Assembly (NCBI GenBank): GCA_934633985.1
Contig: CAKTYU010000023.1
Span: 1 to 12,290, forward strand
Source: an uncultured Clostridia bacterium
GTDB taxonomy: Bacteria; Bacillota; Clostridia; Christensenellales; CAG-138
Length of the DNA stretch: 12,290 nucleotides
Direction: 5' to 3'
The position numbers and the translations under genes are program-made. The notes below the pieces were generated by a model, which had not been told where the DNA came from, made no database searches, and was given only the letters and a program-made list of their open reading frames with translations. How positions within the stretch are numbered: the stretch's first letter is position 1; each line of letters opens with the position of its first letter. Below are positions 1-6,056 of this stretch, piece by piece.

Positions 1-61
1 CGTGGCCTATGGTGCCGATGTTGACATGGGGCTTAGTGCGTTCAAATTTTGCCTTTGCCAT
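1..61 (-). CDS. tuf: Elongation factor Tu, N-terminal fragment (runs off the left edge)
   Basis: Only the first 20 codons lie in the window. Read leftward they give MAKAKFERTKPHVNIGTIGH, the highly conserved EF-Tu start that leads into the first GTP-binding loop (GHVDHGKT, outside the window). EF-Tu is the GTPase that delivers aminoacyl-tRNA to the ribosomal A site. The ATG is at 61-59 and is preceded by an AGGAGG ribosome binding site at about 73-78. tRNA-Gly lies directly upstream on the same strand, with a near-consensus promoter before it, so the two are probably cotranscribed, as in tRNA-tufB operons of other bacteria. The identification is firm from the N-terminus; nothing can be said about the rest of the gene. 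Confidence 0.95.
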   Translation of the reverse strand, partial: MAKAKFERTKPHVNIGTIGH

Positions 62-101
62 TTGAATCTTTTCCTCCTAAAAATTTGTCCTTTTGTTGAT
101 T

Positions 102-121
102 TCCCGGAGGCAAGCCCGGGA
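102..121 (-). other. Small hairpin between tRNA-Gly and tuf
   Basis: TCCCGG and CCGGGA (6 bp, 8-base loop) lie between the 3' end of the tRNA and the tuf ribosome binding site. No T-tract follows it in the tuf direction, so it is not an intrinsic terminator. It may shape processing of the tRNA-tuf transcript. The function is inferred and weak. Confidence 0.35.
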
Positions 122-127
122 GGCTTT

Positions 128-201
128 TGGAGCGGGTGATGGGAATCGAACCCACATTATCGGCTTGGGAAGCCGACGCTCTGCCACTGAGCTACACCCG
201 C
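128..201 (-). tRNA. tRNA-Gly (anticodon CCC), CCA end encoded
   Basis: Read leftward, the sequence folds into a complete cloverleaf. The acceptor stem is GCGGGTG/CACCCGC, the D stem GCTC/GAGC, the anticodon stem TCGGC/GCCGA with loop TTCCCAA, and the T arm carries TTCGATT. The anticodon in that 7-base loop is CCC, which reads the glycine codon GGG. The discriminator base is T and CCA is encoded at 130-128. The gene sits about 65 bases ahead of the tuf start on the same strand, behind the promoter at 256-284. Confidence 0.96.
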
Positions 202-255
202 ATAGCGCAGCGCGAAAACAACCTTTGCCACACTGCTTCACAGTATAGCATTACT

Positions 256-284
256 ATTCTAATTCAGCGGTGCCTTTTTGTCAA
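256..284 (-). promoter_or_regulatory. Promoter for tRNA-Gly and tuf
   Basis: Read leftward: TTGACA (284-279), 17 bases, TAGAAT (261-256). This is a near-consensus housekeeping promoter placed about 55 bases before the tRNA. An extended -10 element (TGCTATACT, at about 251-243) lies just downstream and could be a second start. I see no clear terminator between tsaD and this promoter, so some tsaD transcripts may also read through. Confidence 0.75.
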
Positions 285-325
285 TATGATTAGGCGGCAC
301 AAAGTCTTTTTAATTGTAAAAAAAC

Positions 326-1402
326 TTACCGGGAGGGGTTTGTCAGCGAAAGCTCCGGCGCGGCGTTGAGCCCGAGGCCGGAAATTCGGCCCTCCATGAG
401 GCCGTAATGGCCCGCGCAGGCTATCATGGCGGCGTTGTCCGTGCAGTATTTGAAATCCGGGCAGCAGAAGCGTATGCCCTGCTTTTCACATTCCCGCGCA
501 AGCGCGCCCCGAAGCGCCCTGTTTGCGGATACGCCCCCCGCAAGCGCAAGGGTAGCGGAGCCGTGCGCCCTTGCGGCGTGTACCGCCTTCAGTGTCAGGG
601 TATCGCACACGGCCCGCTGGAAGGAGGCCGCCACGTCCGCCCCGGAAATATCCTCCCCCTTCTGGGCGGCGTTGTGCATAAGGTTCACCACGGCGGTCTT
701 TATGCCGGAAAAGCTGAAGTCCGCCTCCTCCGCAGACTGGTTCAGCGCGGAGTGGAAGGGGTATTTCATGGGGTCGCCTGAGAGGGCCAGCTTCTCAAGC
801 TCCGGCCCGCCGGGATAGGGAAGCCCCAGCGCCCGGGCCACCTTATCGAAGGCCTCCCCCGCCGCGTCGTCGCGGGTATGCCCCAGCAGCCGGAAGCTGC
901 CGTAATCCGACACCTCTATTATGTGGCTGTGGCCGCCGGAGGCCACGAGGCATATAAAGGGCGGCTCAAGGCCGGGATAGGTGAGGTAGTTTGCGGCGAT
1001 GTGCCCGCAGAGGTGGTTCACGCCTATGAGGGGGAGCCCCTTGGCAAAGGCCAGCCCCTTGGCGTAGCTCACCCCCACCAGCAGCGCGCCCACAAGCCCC
1101 GGGCCCGCGGTGACGGCTATGGCGGATATGTCGTCCAGCGTTACACCGGCTTTTTGCAGCGCGTCCGCCACTACTGAGCCCACCTTTTCCACATGGCTGC
1201 GGGAGGCAAGCTCCGGCACCACGCCGCCGTACCTCCTGTGCAGGGGTATCTGGGTGTAGACGCTCATGGACAGCACCTCCCGCGCCCCACGCAGCACGCT
1301 TGCGGCGGTCTCGTCGCAGGAGCTTTCTATGGCGAGCAGCAGCGCGCTGCCGTCCCTTTGATACTTTTCCAGGCCCAACCGGGCGGCTTCATCGTAAGTC
1401 AT
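326..1402 (-). CDS. tsaD: tRNA N6-adenosine threonylcarbamoyltransferase TsaD
   Basis: TsaD (formerly Gcp) transfers the threonylcarbamoyl group from TC-AMP onto A37 of ANN-reading tRNAs, working with TsaB and TsaE in the cytoplasm. The 358 residues carry the family hallmarks in order: SSCDET (27-32), the metal-binding HLCGH with H130 and H134, ASGGHSH (154-160), DDAAGEAFDKVAR, the PYPGGPELE segment, FSFSGIKTAV, LAGGVSAN, and TDNAAM with the third metal ligand D322. The protein has about 18 residues before the usual LLAIESSCDET start. That extension is translated from the first good ATG, which has an AGGGA sequence about 8 bases upstream, and I see no better internal start. It begins 11 bases after the stop of the DUF1461 gene, so the two form an operon. 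Confidence 0.97.
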   Translation of the reverse strand: MTYDEAARLGLEKYQRDGSALLLAIESSCDETAASVLRGAREVLSMSVYTQIPLHRRYGGVVPELASRSHVEKVGSVVADALQKAGVTLDDISAIAVTAGPGLVGALLVGVSYAKGLAFAKGLPLIGVNHLCGHIAANYLTYPGLEPPFICLVASGGHSHIIEVSDYGSFRLLGHTRDDAAGEAFDKVARALGLPYPGGPELEKLALSGDPMKYPFHSALNQSAEEADFSFSGIKTAVVNLMHNAAQKGEDISGADVAASFQRAVCDTLTLKAVHAARAHGSATLALAGGVSANRALRGALARECEKQGIRFCCPDFKYCTDNAAMIACAGHYGLMEGRISGLGLNAAPELSLTNPSR

Positions 1403-1413
1403 AGCTTATATCC

Positions 1414-2124
1414 CTATTTTGCATTGTGTTTTTTAGCGAGCGCCCTCTCAATGGCCGCCGCCAGCAGGGAGGCCGCCAGTATGAGCGCCGCCGACCATGC
1501 GGCCATGCTGAGGGCCATGCCGGAAAACAGGCTCTCCGGGCATATCCTTATCATGCGGCACACCGCCGGATCCATGAGCCACAGGTCGTTGGTGAAGAAC
1601 AGTCGGTGGAACGCCGTCCAGAAGGCGGTGAAGTCCGCATAGGCCCAGGCGCCGAGGCCGCCCAATATAATGAAGAAAAGGGCTACGGCTATCCCGAGGG
1701 AGCTTAGGGCAACGCCCCGCCGCCCCCGCTTCCTCTCGGAGAGGGAGAGCAGCAGAACTGCGGCAAAGGCGGCTATGGCGGCGGGCCGGCTCCTCCGGAA
1801 GGACTGATAGAGGCCTTTCACGTCCGCCATGTGGTCTATCTCCTGCCGGTTGAACATCTCCACCGCCGAGCCGTATTCGCTGACGGTTATCTGTATGGAA
1901 TCCCGGCAGCCCCGCATGTACTGTATCATCGCCATGAGGGCGGAGGCGCACTGCTTGGGCTCTATGCCGAACCTTTCCTCGGTGCCGTATTCCAGATAGA
2001 AGCTCAAAAACCGCTGCTGGGCGCCGGACTCCGGCGAAAGCTGTATATCCAGCACGGTAAAGAGTATGGCCAGTATTATGAGCAGCCAGCACAGTACGGC
2101 TGCGGCTATTTTGAGCGGGCGCAT
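1414..2124 (-). CDS. DUF1461 / TIGR01906-type integral membrane protein, function unknown
   Basis: A 236-residue membrane protein with four predicted helices, at about 7-27, 113-129, 137-160 and 201-224. A long soluble loop lies between the first two, probably outside the membrane. Two motifs recall the DUF1461 (TIGR01906) family common in Firmicutes: FNRQEIDHMADVKGLY (91-106), and the segment from about 172 to 200 containing FHRLFF, NDLW, a DP pair and CPESLF. The family has no established function. The frame is open 18 codons further upstream, but the ATG at 2124 is preferred because a textbook AAAGGAG lies 5-6 bases before it (2130-2136). It is the first gene of an operon with tsaD. The family assignment is from memory of its motifs, so it is likely rather than certain. 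Confidence 0.85.
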   Translation of the reverse strand: MRPLKIAAAVLCWLLIILAILFTVLDIQLSPESGAQQRFLSFYLEYGTEERFGIEPKQCASALMAMIQYMRGCRDSIQITVSEYGSAVEMFNRQEIDHMADVKGLYQSFRRSRPAAIAAFAAVLLLSLSERKRGRRGVALSSLGIAVALFFIILGGLGAWAYADFTAFWTAFHRLFFTNDLWLMDPAVCRMIRICPESLFSGMALSMAAWSAALILAASLLAAAIERALAKKHNAK

Positions 2125-2155
2125 ATTAGCTCCTTTGCCTCTAATAATTTTTAAG

Positions 2156-2184
2156 ATTATAACATACTTTAGTATCAATAGAAA
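2156..2184 (-). promoter_or_regulatory. Extended -10 promoter for the DUF1461-tsaD operon
   Basis: Read leftward, TGTTATAAT (2164-2156) is a perfect extended -10 element. A weak -35 (TTTCTA, 2184-2179) lies 17 bases upstream. It is about 25 bases ahead of the ribosome binding site of the membrane protein. Confidence 0.6.
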
Positions 2185-2207
2185 TACCGTGCCAAAGGAG
2201 CGTGCGT

Positions 2208-2894
2208 ATGAAAAGGCTCACGGTGATGACGGGCAGGGCGGGCAAGGCGCTGCTGGAAATAGAAACGGACGGGCGGGGCGCGGCGGTAAGGTACGGCGGG
2301 CCGGGGGAGCTTTGGCTGTTCGACGGGCAGGGGAACTGCACCAGGGAGAAAAGGCCGCCCTTTGTGCCGGTGGGGGCCATTGCGGCGGGGGAGGGAGAGA
2401 TACTGCTCGCCGGCGGCTTTGCGGGGAAAAGGGAGCTTATGGAGCGGGCGCGGGCGGAGGTGCTGCTGCGCTGCCAGAAAAGGCCGGAGGGAGGTAAAGC
2501 GCCGGGGCCGGATAAGGCCGGGGGGCCGGGGCAGCCCATGGGGCGCGCCCCGCAGAGCAGGGCGCTGCTGGATATACTGCAAAAGGCGGCGGAGCTTTTC
2601 CCGGCGGACGCGGCGGAGGTGCGGCCCCCGCAGGACGGCGAAGGGACGGAGGGGCGGGAGGACGCGGTGAACCCATTTCCGGAGGCCTTCCCCTTTTCCC
2701 GCTGGCGGCGGGTGGCCTATCCCGGCACGGACAGGTACTACCTTGAGGGGGAGGCGAGGATACAGGGCGGCAGCTACCGCATACACGCCCTGCCGGGGGA
2801 ATACCGCCCGGGGAAAAGGCCCAGGGGGTTCGACAGGTTCCTGCGGGCCCGGGACGGCAGCGGGTACTGGGTGCGGGTGAGCAGGGAAGGCTGA
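2208..2894 (+). CDS. Uncharacterised Gly/Pro/Arg-rich protein
   Basis: I do not recognise this 228-residue protein. It has no signal peptide or membrane helix. Three parts can be seen. The N-terminal part (1-90) is compact and contains GELWLFDGQGN and a helix ending in RARAEVLLRC. A Gly/Pro-rich low-complexity linker spans about 90-155. The C-terminal part (155-228) begins NPFPEAFPFSRWRRVAYPG and ends GFDRFLRARDGSGYWVRVS, with many aromatic and arginine residues, as in a small folded module. The start is the ATG at 2208, 7 bases after AAAGGAG (2194-2200). A GTG six bases earlier is in frame but too close to that site. It is divergent from the DUF1461-tsaD operon and just upstream of rpmG. Its GC content is visibly the highest in the window. 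The strong ribosome binding site and uninterrupted frame support a real gene. Confidence 0.75.
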   Translation: MKRLTVMTGRAGKALLEIETDGRGAAVRYGGPGELWLFDGQGNCTREKRPPFVPVGAIAAGEGEILLAGGFAGKRELMERARAEVLLRCQKRPEGGKAPGPDKAGGPGQPMGRAPQSRALLDILQKAAELFPADAAEVRPPQDGEGTEGREDAVNPFPEAFPFSRWRRVAYPGTDRYYLEGEARIQGGSYRIHALPGEYRPGKRPRGFDRFLRARDGSGYWVRVSREG

Positions 2895-2979
2895 CCACAA
2901 CATATACGCATGAGCCGCCGCGCACGCCACAAGAGGGCGCCGGATATAAAAAAAGTCCCTAAGATAAACGAATTTTTCA

Positions 2980-3008
2980 TTGACAGCGCCCCCGACTTGT
3001 GGTAGATT
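2980..3008 (+). promoter_or_regulatory. Promoter of the rpmG-secE-nusG-rplK-rplA operon
   Basis: TTGACA (2980-2985), 17 bases, TAGATT (3003-3008). It lies about 100 bases ahead of rpmG and is the only strong promoter I see between the unknown gene and rplA. Confidence 0.8.
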
Positions 3009-3019
3009 ACTAAAGGTAT

Positions 3020-3040
3020 CCCCCATGGTGGGGGTTTATT
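3020..3040 (+). other. GC hairpin at the 5' end of the rpmG operon mRNA
   Basis: CCCCC and GGGGG at 3020-3024 and 3030-3034, with an extra A-T pair and a 3-base loop, followed by TTTATT. It begins only a few bases after the predicted transcription start. It could protect the 5' end of the mRNA or act as a weak early pause site. The stem is short, so the role is uncertain. Confidence 0.4.
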
Positions 3041-3110
3041 TAGGTATGAAAAATAGTGGCGTCAGGGCGCGGATCACGTCCTGCGTTAAATCCTCAGGAG
3101 GAAGAAAAAA

Positions 3111-3260
3111 ATGCGCGTTAAGATCACCCTGGCCTGCACCGAATGCAAGCAGAGAAACTACAACACCTTCAAGAACAAGAAGAACGACCCCGACCGCATC
3201 GAGTTCATGAAGTATTGCCGCTTCTGCCGCAAGCACACGCTGCACAAGGAAGCCAAGTAA
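3111..3260 (+). CDS. rpmG: 50S ribosomal protein L33
   Basis: A 49-residue protein beginning MRVKITLACTECKQRNYNTF and ending KHTLHKEAK. It is a small protein of the large ribosomal subunit near the E site. It carries all four zinc-binding cysteines in two CxxC pairs (C9/C12 and C36/C39), so it is the zinc-containing (C+) form. AGGAGG lies at 3096-3101, 9 bases before the ATG. It is the first gene of the operon, with secE 19 bases downstream, the order common in Firmicutes and many other bacteria. The length and sequence are normal for the family. Confidence 0.96.
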   Translation: MRVKITLACTECKQRNYNTFKNKKNDPDRIEFMKYCRFCRKHTLHKEAK

Positions 3261-3279
3261 TTTTCAAGGAGTTACGAGT

Positions 3280-3486
3280 ATGGCTAACGAAGTTAAAAAG
3301 AAAGGCCGCTTTGGACAGTTCTTCAAGGAAGTGTCCGGCGAAGTAAAGAAGCTTTCCTGGCCCACCAAGAAAGAGATCGTTTCCTATACGCTTACTGTTA
3401 TTGCCTTTATACTGCTGATGGCGGTAGTGATCTACGCGCTGGACCTGGTATTCGGCAAGGGCCTCGGCCTGCTTGTAAGCCTGTAA
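3280..3486 (+). CDS. secE: Preprotein translocase subunit SecE
   Basis: A 68-residue protein of the short Gram-positive type. It forms the SecYEG channel with SecY and SecG in the cytoplasmic membrane. The amphipathic N-terminal part (FGQFFKEVSGEVKKLSWPTKKEI, about 11-33) contains the conserved E-KK-WPT-KE signature that packs against SecY. One transmembrane helix follows (about 35-56). AAGGAG lies about 10 bases before the ATG. It sits between rpmG and nusG, its usual neighbours, with only 28 bases to nusG. Confidence 0.96.
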   Translation: MANEVKKKGRFGQFFKEVSGEVKKLSWPTKKEIVSYTLTVIAFILLMAVVIYALDLVFGKGLGLLVSL

Positions 3487-3514
3487 CACGGGAAGCCCTG
3501 TTTAAGGAGAGAGT

Positions 3515-4036
3515 ATGTCCGAGGAAGCAAAGTGGTATGTAGCCCATACCTATTCAGGCTACGAGGAGAAGGTAAAGACCGACCTCGAAAAAACCGTTAA
3601 GAACCGCAACCTCCAGGATATGATACTCGAGGTCAAATACCCCACCGAAGAGGTGGTTGAGATCAGGGAGGACGGCAAGCGCAAGGTGACTAAGCGCAAG
3701 ACCTACCCCGGCTATGTCATGGTGAAGATGTTCATGAATGACAAGACCTGGTATGTCGTCCGCAACACCCGCGGCGTAACGGGGTTCGTAGGCCCCGGGT
3801 CAAAGCCCATACCCCTTACGGACGAGGAGGTTACGGCCATGGGCGTGGAACGCATCGCCCTGAAGCTGGACGTGGCGGTGGGCGAGAACGTTCGCATCAC
3901 CTCCGGCCCCTTCGAGAATTTCGTGGGCACGGTAAAGGCGCTGGACCCCGAGAATCAAAAGGTAAAGCTCTCCGTGCTGATGTTCGGCAAGGAGAACATG
4001 CTGGAGCTGGACTATATCGCGGTGCAAAAGATATAG
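3515..4036 (+). CDS. nusG: Transcription termination/antitermination factor NusG
   Basis: NusG binds RNA polymerase near the clamp, modulates pausing and processivity, and links transcription to translation or Rho. The 173 residues show the NGN domain (about 5-100; KWYVAHTYSGYEEKV at the start, then KRKTYPGYVMVKM and GVTGFVG) and a C-terminal KOW domain (about 120-172; VGENVRITSGPFENFVGTV). The length is normal for the family. TAAGGAG sits about 7 bases before the ATG. It is the third gene of the operon, followed by the rplK leader. Confidence 0.97.
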   Translation: MSEEAKWYVAHTYSGYEEKVKTDLEKTVKNRNLQDMILEVKYPTEEVVEIREDGKRKVTKRKTYPGYVMVKMFMNDKTWYVVRNTRGVTGFVGPGSKPIPLTDEEVTAMGVERIALKLDVAVGENVRITSGPFENFVGTVKALDPENQKVKLSVLMFGKENMLELDYIAVQKI

Positions 4037-4047
4037 CCCCCGCAGCA

Positions 4048-4065
4048 CAGGGGATAACGCCCCTG
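4048..4065 (+). other. Hairpin just after nusG
   Basis: CAGGGG and CCCCTG (6 bp, loop ATAACG) lie 11 bases after the nusG stop. ACAAAAACC follows rather than a T-tract, so it is not an intrinsic terminator. It may mark mRNA processing between nusG and rplK. Confidence 0.4.
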
Positions 4066-4101
4066 ACAAAAACCGTATGTACGCGCTTATGCGCCTGCAT
4101 A

Positions 4102-4140
4102 GGTGGGAGGCGGGCCAAGCCATGGCCGGCCGCTCGCACC
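4102..4140 (+). promoter_or_regulatory. Probable L1-binding leader hairpin of rplK-rplA
   Basis: The RNA can fold as an interrupted hairpin: GGTG (4102-4105) with CACC (4137-4140), GCG (4110-4112) with CGC (4131-4133), and GGCCA (4113-4117) with TGGCC (4123-4127). An asymmetric purine-rich GGAG internal loop lies between the outer stems. In bacteria, L1 represses the rplKA operon by binding an mRNA site ahead of rplK that mimics its 23S rRNA site. The location, between nusG and the rplK ribosome binding site, fits. The fold is seen directly; the L1 role is inferred from the operon. Confidence 0.55.
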
Positions 4141-4166
4141 ACAATATATAGGAGGAAACTTAAAAA

Positions 4167-4592
4167 ATGGCAAAGAAGATCACAGGCTATGTAAAGCTGC
4201 AGATCCCCGCCGGCAAGGCAACGCCCGCGCCGCCGGTAGGCCCCGCGCTGGGTCAGCACGGCGTGAACATCATGGGCTTCTGCAAGGAGTTCAACGAAAA
4301 GACCGCCAAGCAGGCGGGCCTCATCATCCCGGTAGTCATCACCGTCTATCAGGACCGCTCCTTCACCTTCATCACCAAGACCCCCCCTGCCGCCGTCCTC
4401 ATCAAGAAGGCCTGCGGCATAGAGACCGCTTCCGGCAAGCCCAACAAGGAAAAGGTAGCTAAGATCACCAAGGCCCAGGTCAAGGAGATCGCCGAGCTCA
4501 AGATGCCCGACCTTAACGCCGCCAGCGTAGAGGCCGCCATGAGCATGGTAGCAGGCACCGCCCGCAGCATGGGCGTTACCGTGGTAGACTAA
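4167..4592 (+). CDS. rplK: 50S ribosomal protein L11
   Basis: A 141-residue protein of normal length that binds the GTPase-associated centre of 23S rRNA and, with L10-L12, helps translation factors work. The N-terminal domain carries the proline-rich AGKATPAPPVGPALGQHGVNIM segment targeted by thiostrepton-class antibiotics and ends in the FTFITKTPP region. The C-terminal rRNA-binding domain includes KEIAELKMPDLNA and the closing GTARSMGV. AGGAGG lies at 4150-4155, 11 bases before the ATG. rplA starts 18 bases downstream, so the two are cotranscribed and probably controlled together by L1. Confidence 0.98.
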   Translation: MAKKITGYVKLQIPAGKATPAPPVGPALGQHGVNIMGFCKEFNEKTAKQAGLIIPVVITVYQDRSFTFITKTPPAAVLIKKACGIETASGKPNKEKVAKITKAQVKEIAELKMPDLNAASVEAAMSMVAGTARSMGVTVVD

Positions 4593-4610
4593 AGAAGGAG
4601 GCTATTCAAA

Positions 4611-5300
4611 ATGAAGCACGGAAAGAAGTATCAGGATAGCGTAAAATCCTTCGATAAGCAGAAGCTGTACGATCCCCGCGAGGGACTTGAGGCCGTACTC
4701 GCCACCGCCAAGGCCAAGTTTGACGAGACCATCGAGGTCTCCGCCCGCCTGGGCGTCGATCCCCGCCATGCAGACCAGCAGGTCCGCGGCGCGGTAGTGC
4801 TGCCCCACGGCACCGGCAAGAAGGTGCGCGTGCTGGTGTTCGCCAAGGGCGACAAGGCCAAGGAAGCACAGGAAGCCGGCGCGGATTACGTAGGCGACGA
4901 GGATCTGGTAAAGAAGATCCAGACCGAAAACTGGTTTGATTTCGACGTTTGCGTAGCCACCCCCGATATGATGGGCGTGGTGGGCCGCATCGCCCGCGTG
5001 CTGGGCCCCAAGGGCCTCATGCCCAACCCCAAGAGCGGCACCGTCACCATGGACGTCACCAAGGCGATCCACGAGATCAAGGCCGGTAAGGTTGAGTACC
5101 GCGTGGACAAGACCTCCATCGTACACGTCCCCGTAGGCAAGGCCTCCTTCGGCGTAGACAAGCTGGAGGAGAACCTGAACACCCTTATGGACGCCGTCAT
5201 AAAGGCCAAGCCCGCGGCGGCAAAGGGCACCTACATCAAGAGCCTGGTGATATCCACCACCATGGGCCCCGGCGTAAAGTTCAACCCCCTCAAGTTCTAA
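4611..5300 (+). CDS. rplA: 50S ribosomal protein L1
   Basis: A 229-residue protein of normal length that forms the mobile L1 stalk on 23S rRNA and helps release deacylated tRNA from the E site. It also acts as the translational repressor of its own operon in characterised bacteria. Family signatures are visible: the start MKHGKKYQDSVKSFDK, the LGVDPRHADQQVRGAVVLPHGTG segment, the RVLGPKGLMPNPKSGTV loop, and KSLVISTTMGPGVKFNP at the end. AAGGAGG lies just before the ATG. It is the last gene of the rpmG operon; after it come the rplJL promoter and leader, without an obvious terminator. Confidence 0.98.
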   Translation: MKHGKKYQDSVKSFDKQKLYDPREGLEAVLATAKAKFDETIEVSARLGVDPRHADQQVRGAVVLPHGTGKKVRVLVFAKGDKAKEAQEAGADYVGDEDLVKKIQTENWFDFDVCVATPDMMGVVGRIARVLGPKGLMPNPKSGTVTMDVTKAIHEIKAGKVEYRVDKTSIVHVPVGKASFGVDKLEENLNTLMDAVIKAKPAAAKGTYIKSLVISTTMGPGVKFNPLKF

Positions 5301-5322
5301 GGCGGGCCGGGTAAAAAAATGC

Positions 5323-5351
5323 TTGACAACCGCGGGGTAGTCTGATAAACT
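5323..5351 (+). promoter_or_regulatory. Promoter of rplJ-rplL
   Basis: TTGACA (5323-5328), 17 bases, TAAACT (5346-5351), with a TG one base upstream of the -10 (an extended -10). This gives rplJL its own start, with a leader of roughly 145 bases. Most of the spacer and the -10 box are inside the inverted repeat at 5330-5360. Confidence 0.75.
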
Positions 5352-5360
5352 ACCCTGCGG
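5330..5360. repeat. 11-bp inverted repeat across the rplJL promoter
   Basis: CCGCGGGGTAG (5330-5340) and CTACCCTGCGG (5350-5360) are inverted copies, with one G·T wobble in the RNA form and a 9-base spacer. The -10 box straddles the spacer and right arm. Transcripts from the rplJL promoter begin near the right end, so they cannot form the hairpin. It can form only in read-through RNA from rplA, or act as a DNA operator. Confidence 0.6.
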
Positions 5361-5375
5361 AAATCAAAAAAAGTA

Positions 5376-5487
5376 TTGCCAAAGACAGCCGGTAGCGAAA
5401 GCGTAAATCCTGCCGAGGTGATGAAATAAAGCATCGTGCGTCGAATGCAGTTTCGTCCTTTGTCTTTTGGCAAAGGATTTAATTTTT
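5376..5487 (+). promoter_or_regulatory. L10 leader with transcription attenuator ahead of rplJ
   Basis: This resembles the Firmicutes L10 leader (Rfam L10_leader): AAAGACAGCCGG, a CGAAAG loop, then ATCCTGCCGAGG. The 5' arm TTGCCAAAGAC (5376-5386) pairs with GTCTTTTGGCAA (5462-5473) to close the leader, with one bulged T. That 3' arm overlaps a competing terminator hairpin: TCCTTTG (5456-5462) with CAAAGGA (5471-5477), followed by TTTAATTTTT (5478-5487). The two folds exclude each other. In B. subtilis the L10-L12 complex is known to control rplJL by termination in this leader; the same feedback is inferred here. Confidence 0.85.
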
Positions 5488-5502
5488 ATAGGAGGTGAAA
5501 CC

Positions 5503-6012
5503 ATGGCAAATGCTAAGAACATTCAGGCAAAGGCAGCACAGGTCGAGGAGATAAGCAAGAAGATCGCCAGCGCCCAGTCTGTAATAGTTTTCGATTACCG
5601 CGGGCTCAATGCGGAAGAAGTTACCAACCTTCGCCGCGATATGCGCAAGGCAGGCGTTGAATACGTCGTTCTCAAGAACCACATCGTTTCCCGCGCCGCC
5701 CACTCCGCCGGTATCGACGACAGCTTCCACACCATGCTCAAGGGCCCCAACGCCTTCGCGTTTGGTTATGAGGATGCAGTCGCCCCTGCCAAGGTATTGA
5801 AGGACGCGATCAAGAAGTACAAGAAGTGCGAGATCATGGGCGGTATCATAAACGGTGCCGTAGCCGATGCCGCAGCGGTCAACACTCTGGCTGACCTGCC
5901 CTCCCGCGAGGTGCTGCTCTCCAGGATGCTTGGCAGCATGATGTCCCCCATTTCCGGCCTGGCAATCGTGCTGGACCAGATCGCCAAGAAGGGCGAAAAG
6001 GCTGCCGAGTAA
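5503..6012 (+). CDS. rplJ: 50S ribosomal protein L10
   Basis: A 169-residue protein that anchors L7/L12 dimers to the ribosome and forms the base of the stalk. The N-terminal rRNA-binding domain includes the typical VIVFDYRGLNAEEVTNLRR segment, VEYVVLKNHI, and the GPNAFAFGYED region. The C-terminal helix (about 135-165) would carry the L12 dimers. The start is the ATG at 5503, because GGAGGTGA (5491-5498), an eight-base match to the 16S anti-SD, lies 4 bases before it. An in-frame ATG at 5467 lies inside the attenuator hairpin and has no such site. It is likely regulated by the L10 leader upstream and is 44 bases from rplL. Confidence 0.97.
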   Translation: MANAKNIQAKAAQVEEISKKIASAQSVIVFDYRGLNAEEVTNLRRDMRKAGVEYVVLKNHIVSRAAHSAGIDDSFHTMLKGPNAFAFGYEDAVAPAKVLKDAIKKYKKCEIMGGIINGAVADAAAVNTLADLPSREVLLSRMLGSMMSPISGLAIVLDQIAKKGEKAAE

Positions 6013-6056
6013 CCGCGGCCTGACCAAATACAAAATATCAACAGGAGGATCAAACA

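Noticed and set aside
2895..2979. Possible terminator after the unknown gene
   Set aside because: GC-rich inverted segments are present but pair poorly and no T-tract follows, so termination there cannot be supported.
2175..3026. A 283-codon minus-strand frame across the unknown gene
   Set aside because: It is a Pro/Arg-rich complement of a very GC-rich gene. It runs through the rpmG promoter and has no ribosome binding site, whereas the plus-strand gene does.
3800..4259. Minus-strand frames over nusG, the leader and rplK
   Set aside because: They overlap certain genes and a structured leader, and show no recognisable protein.
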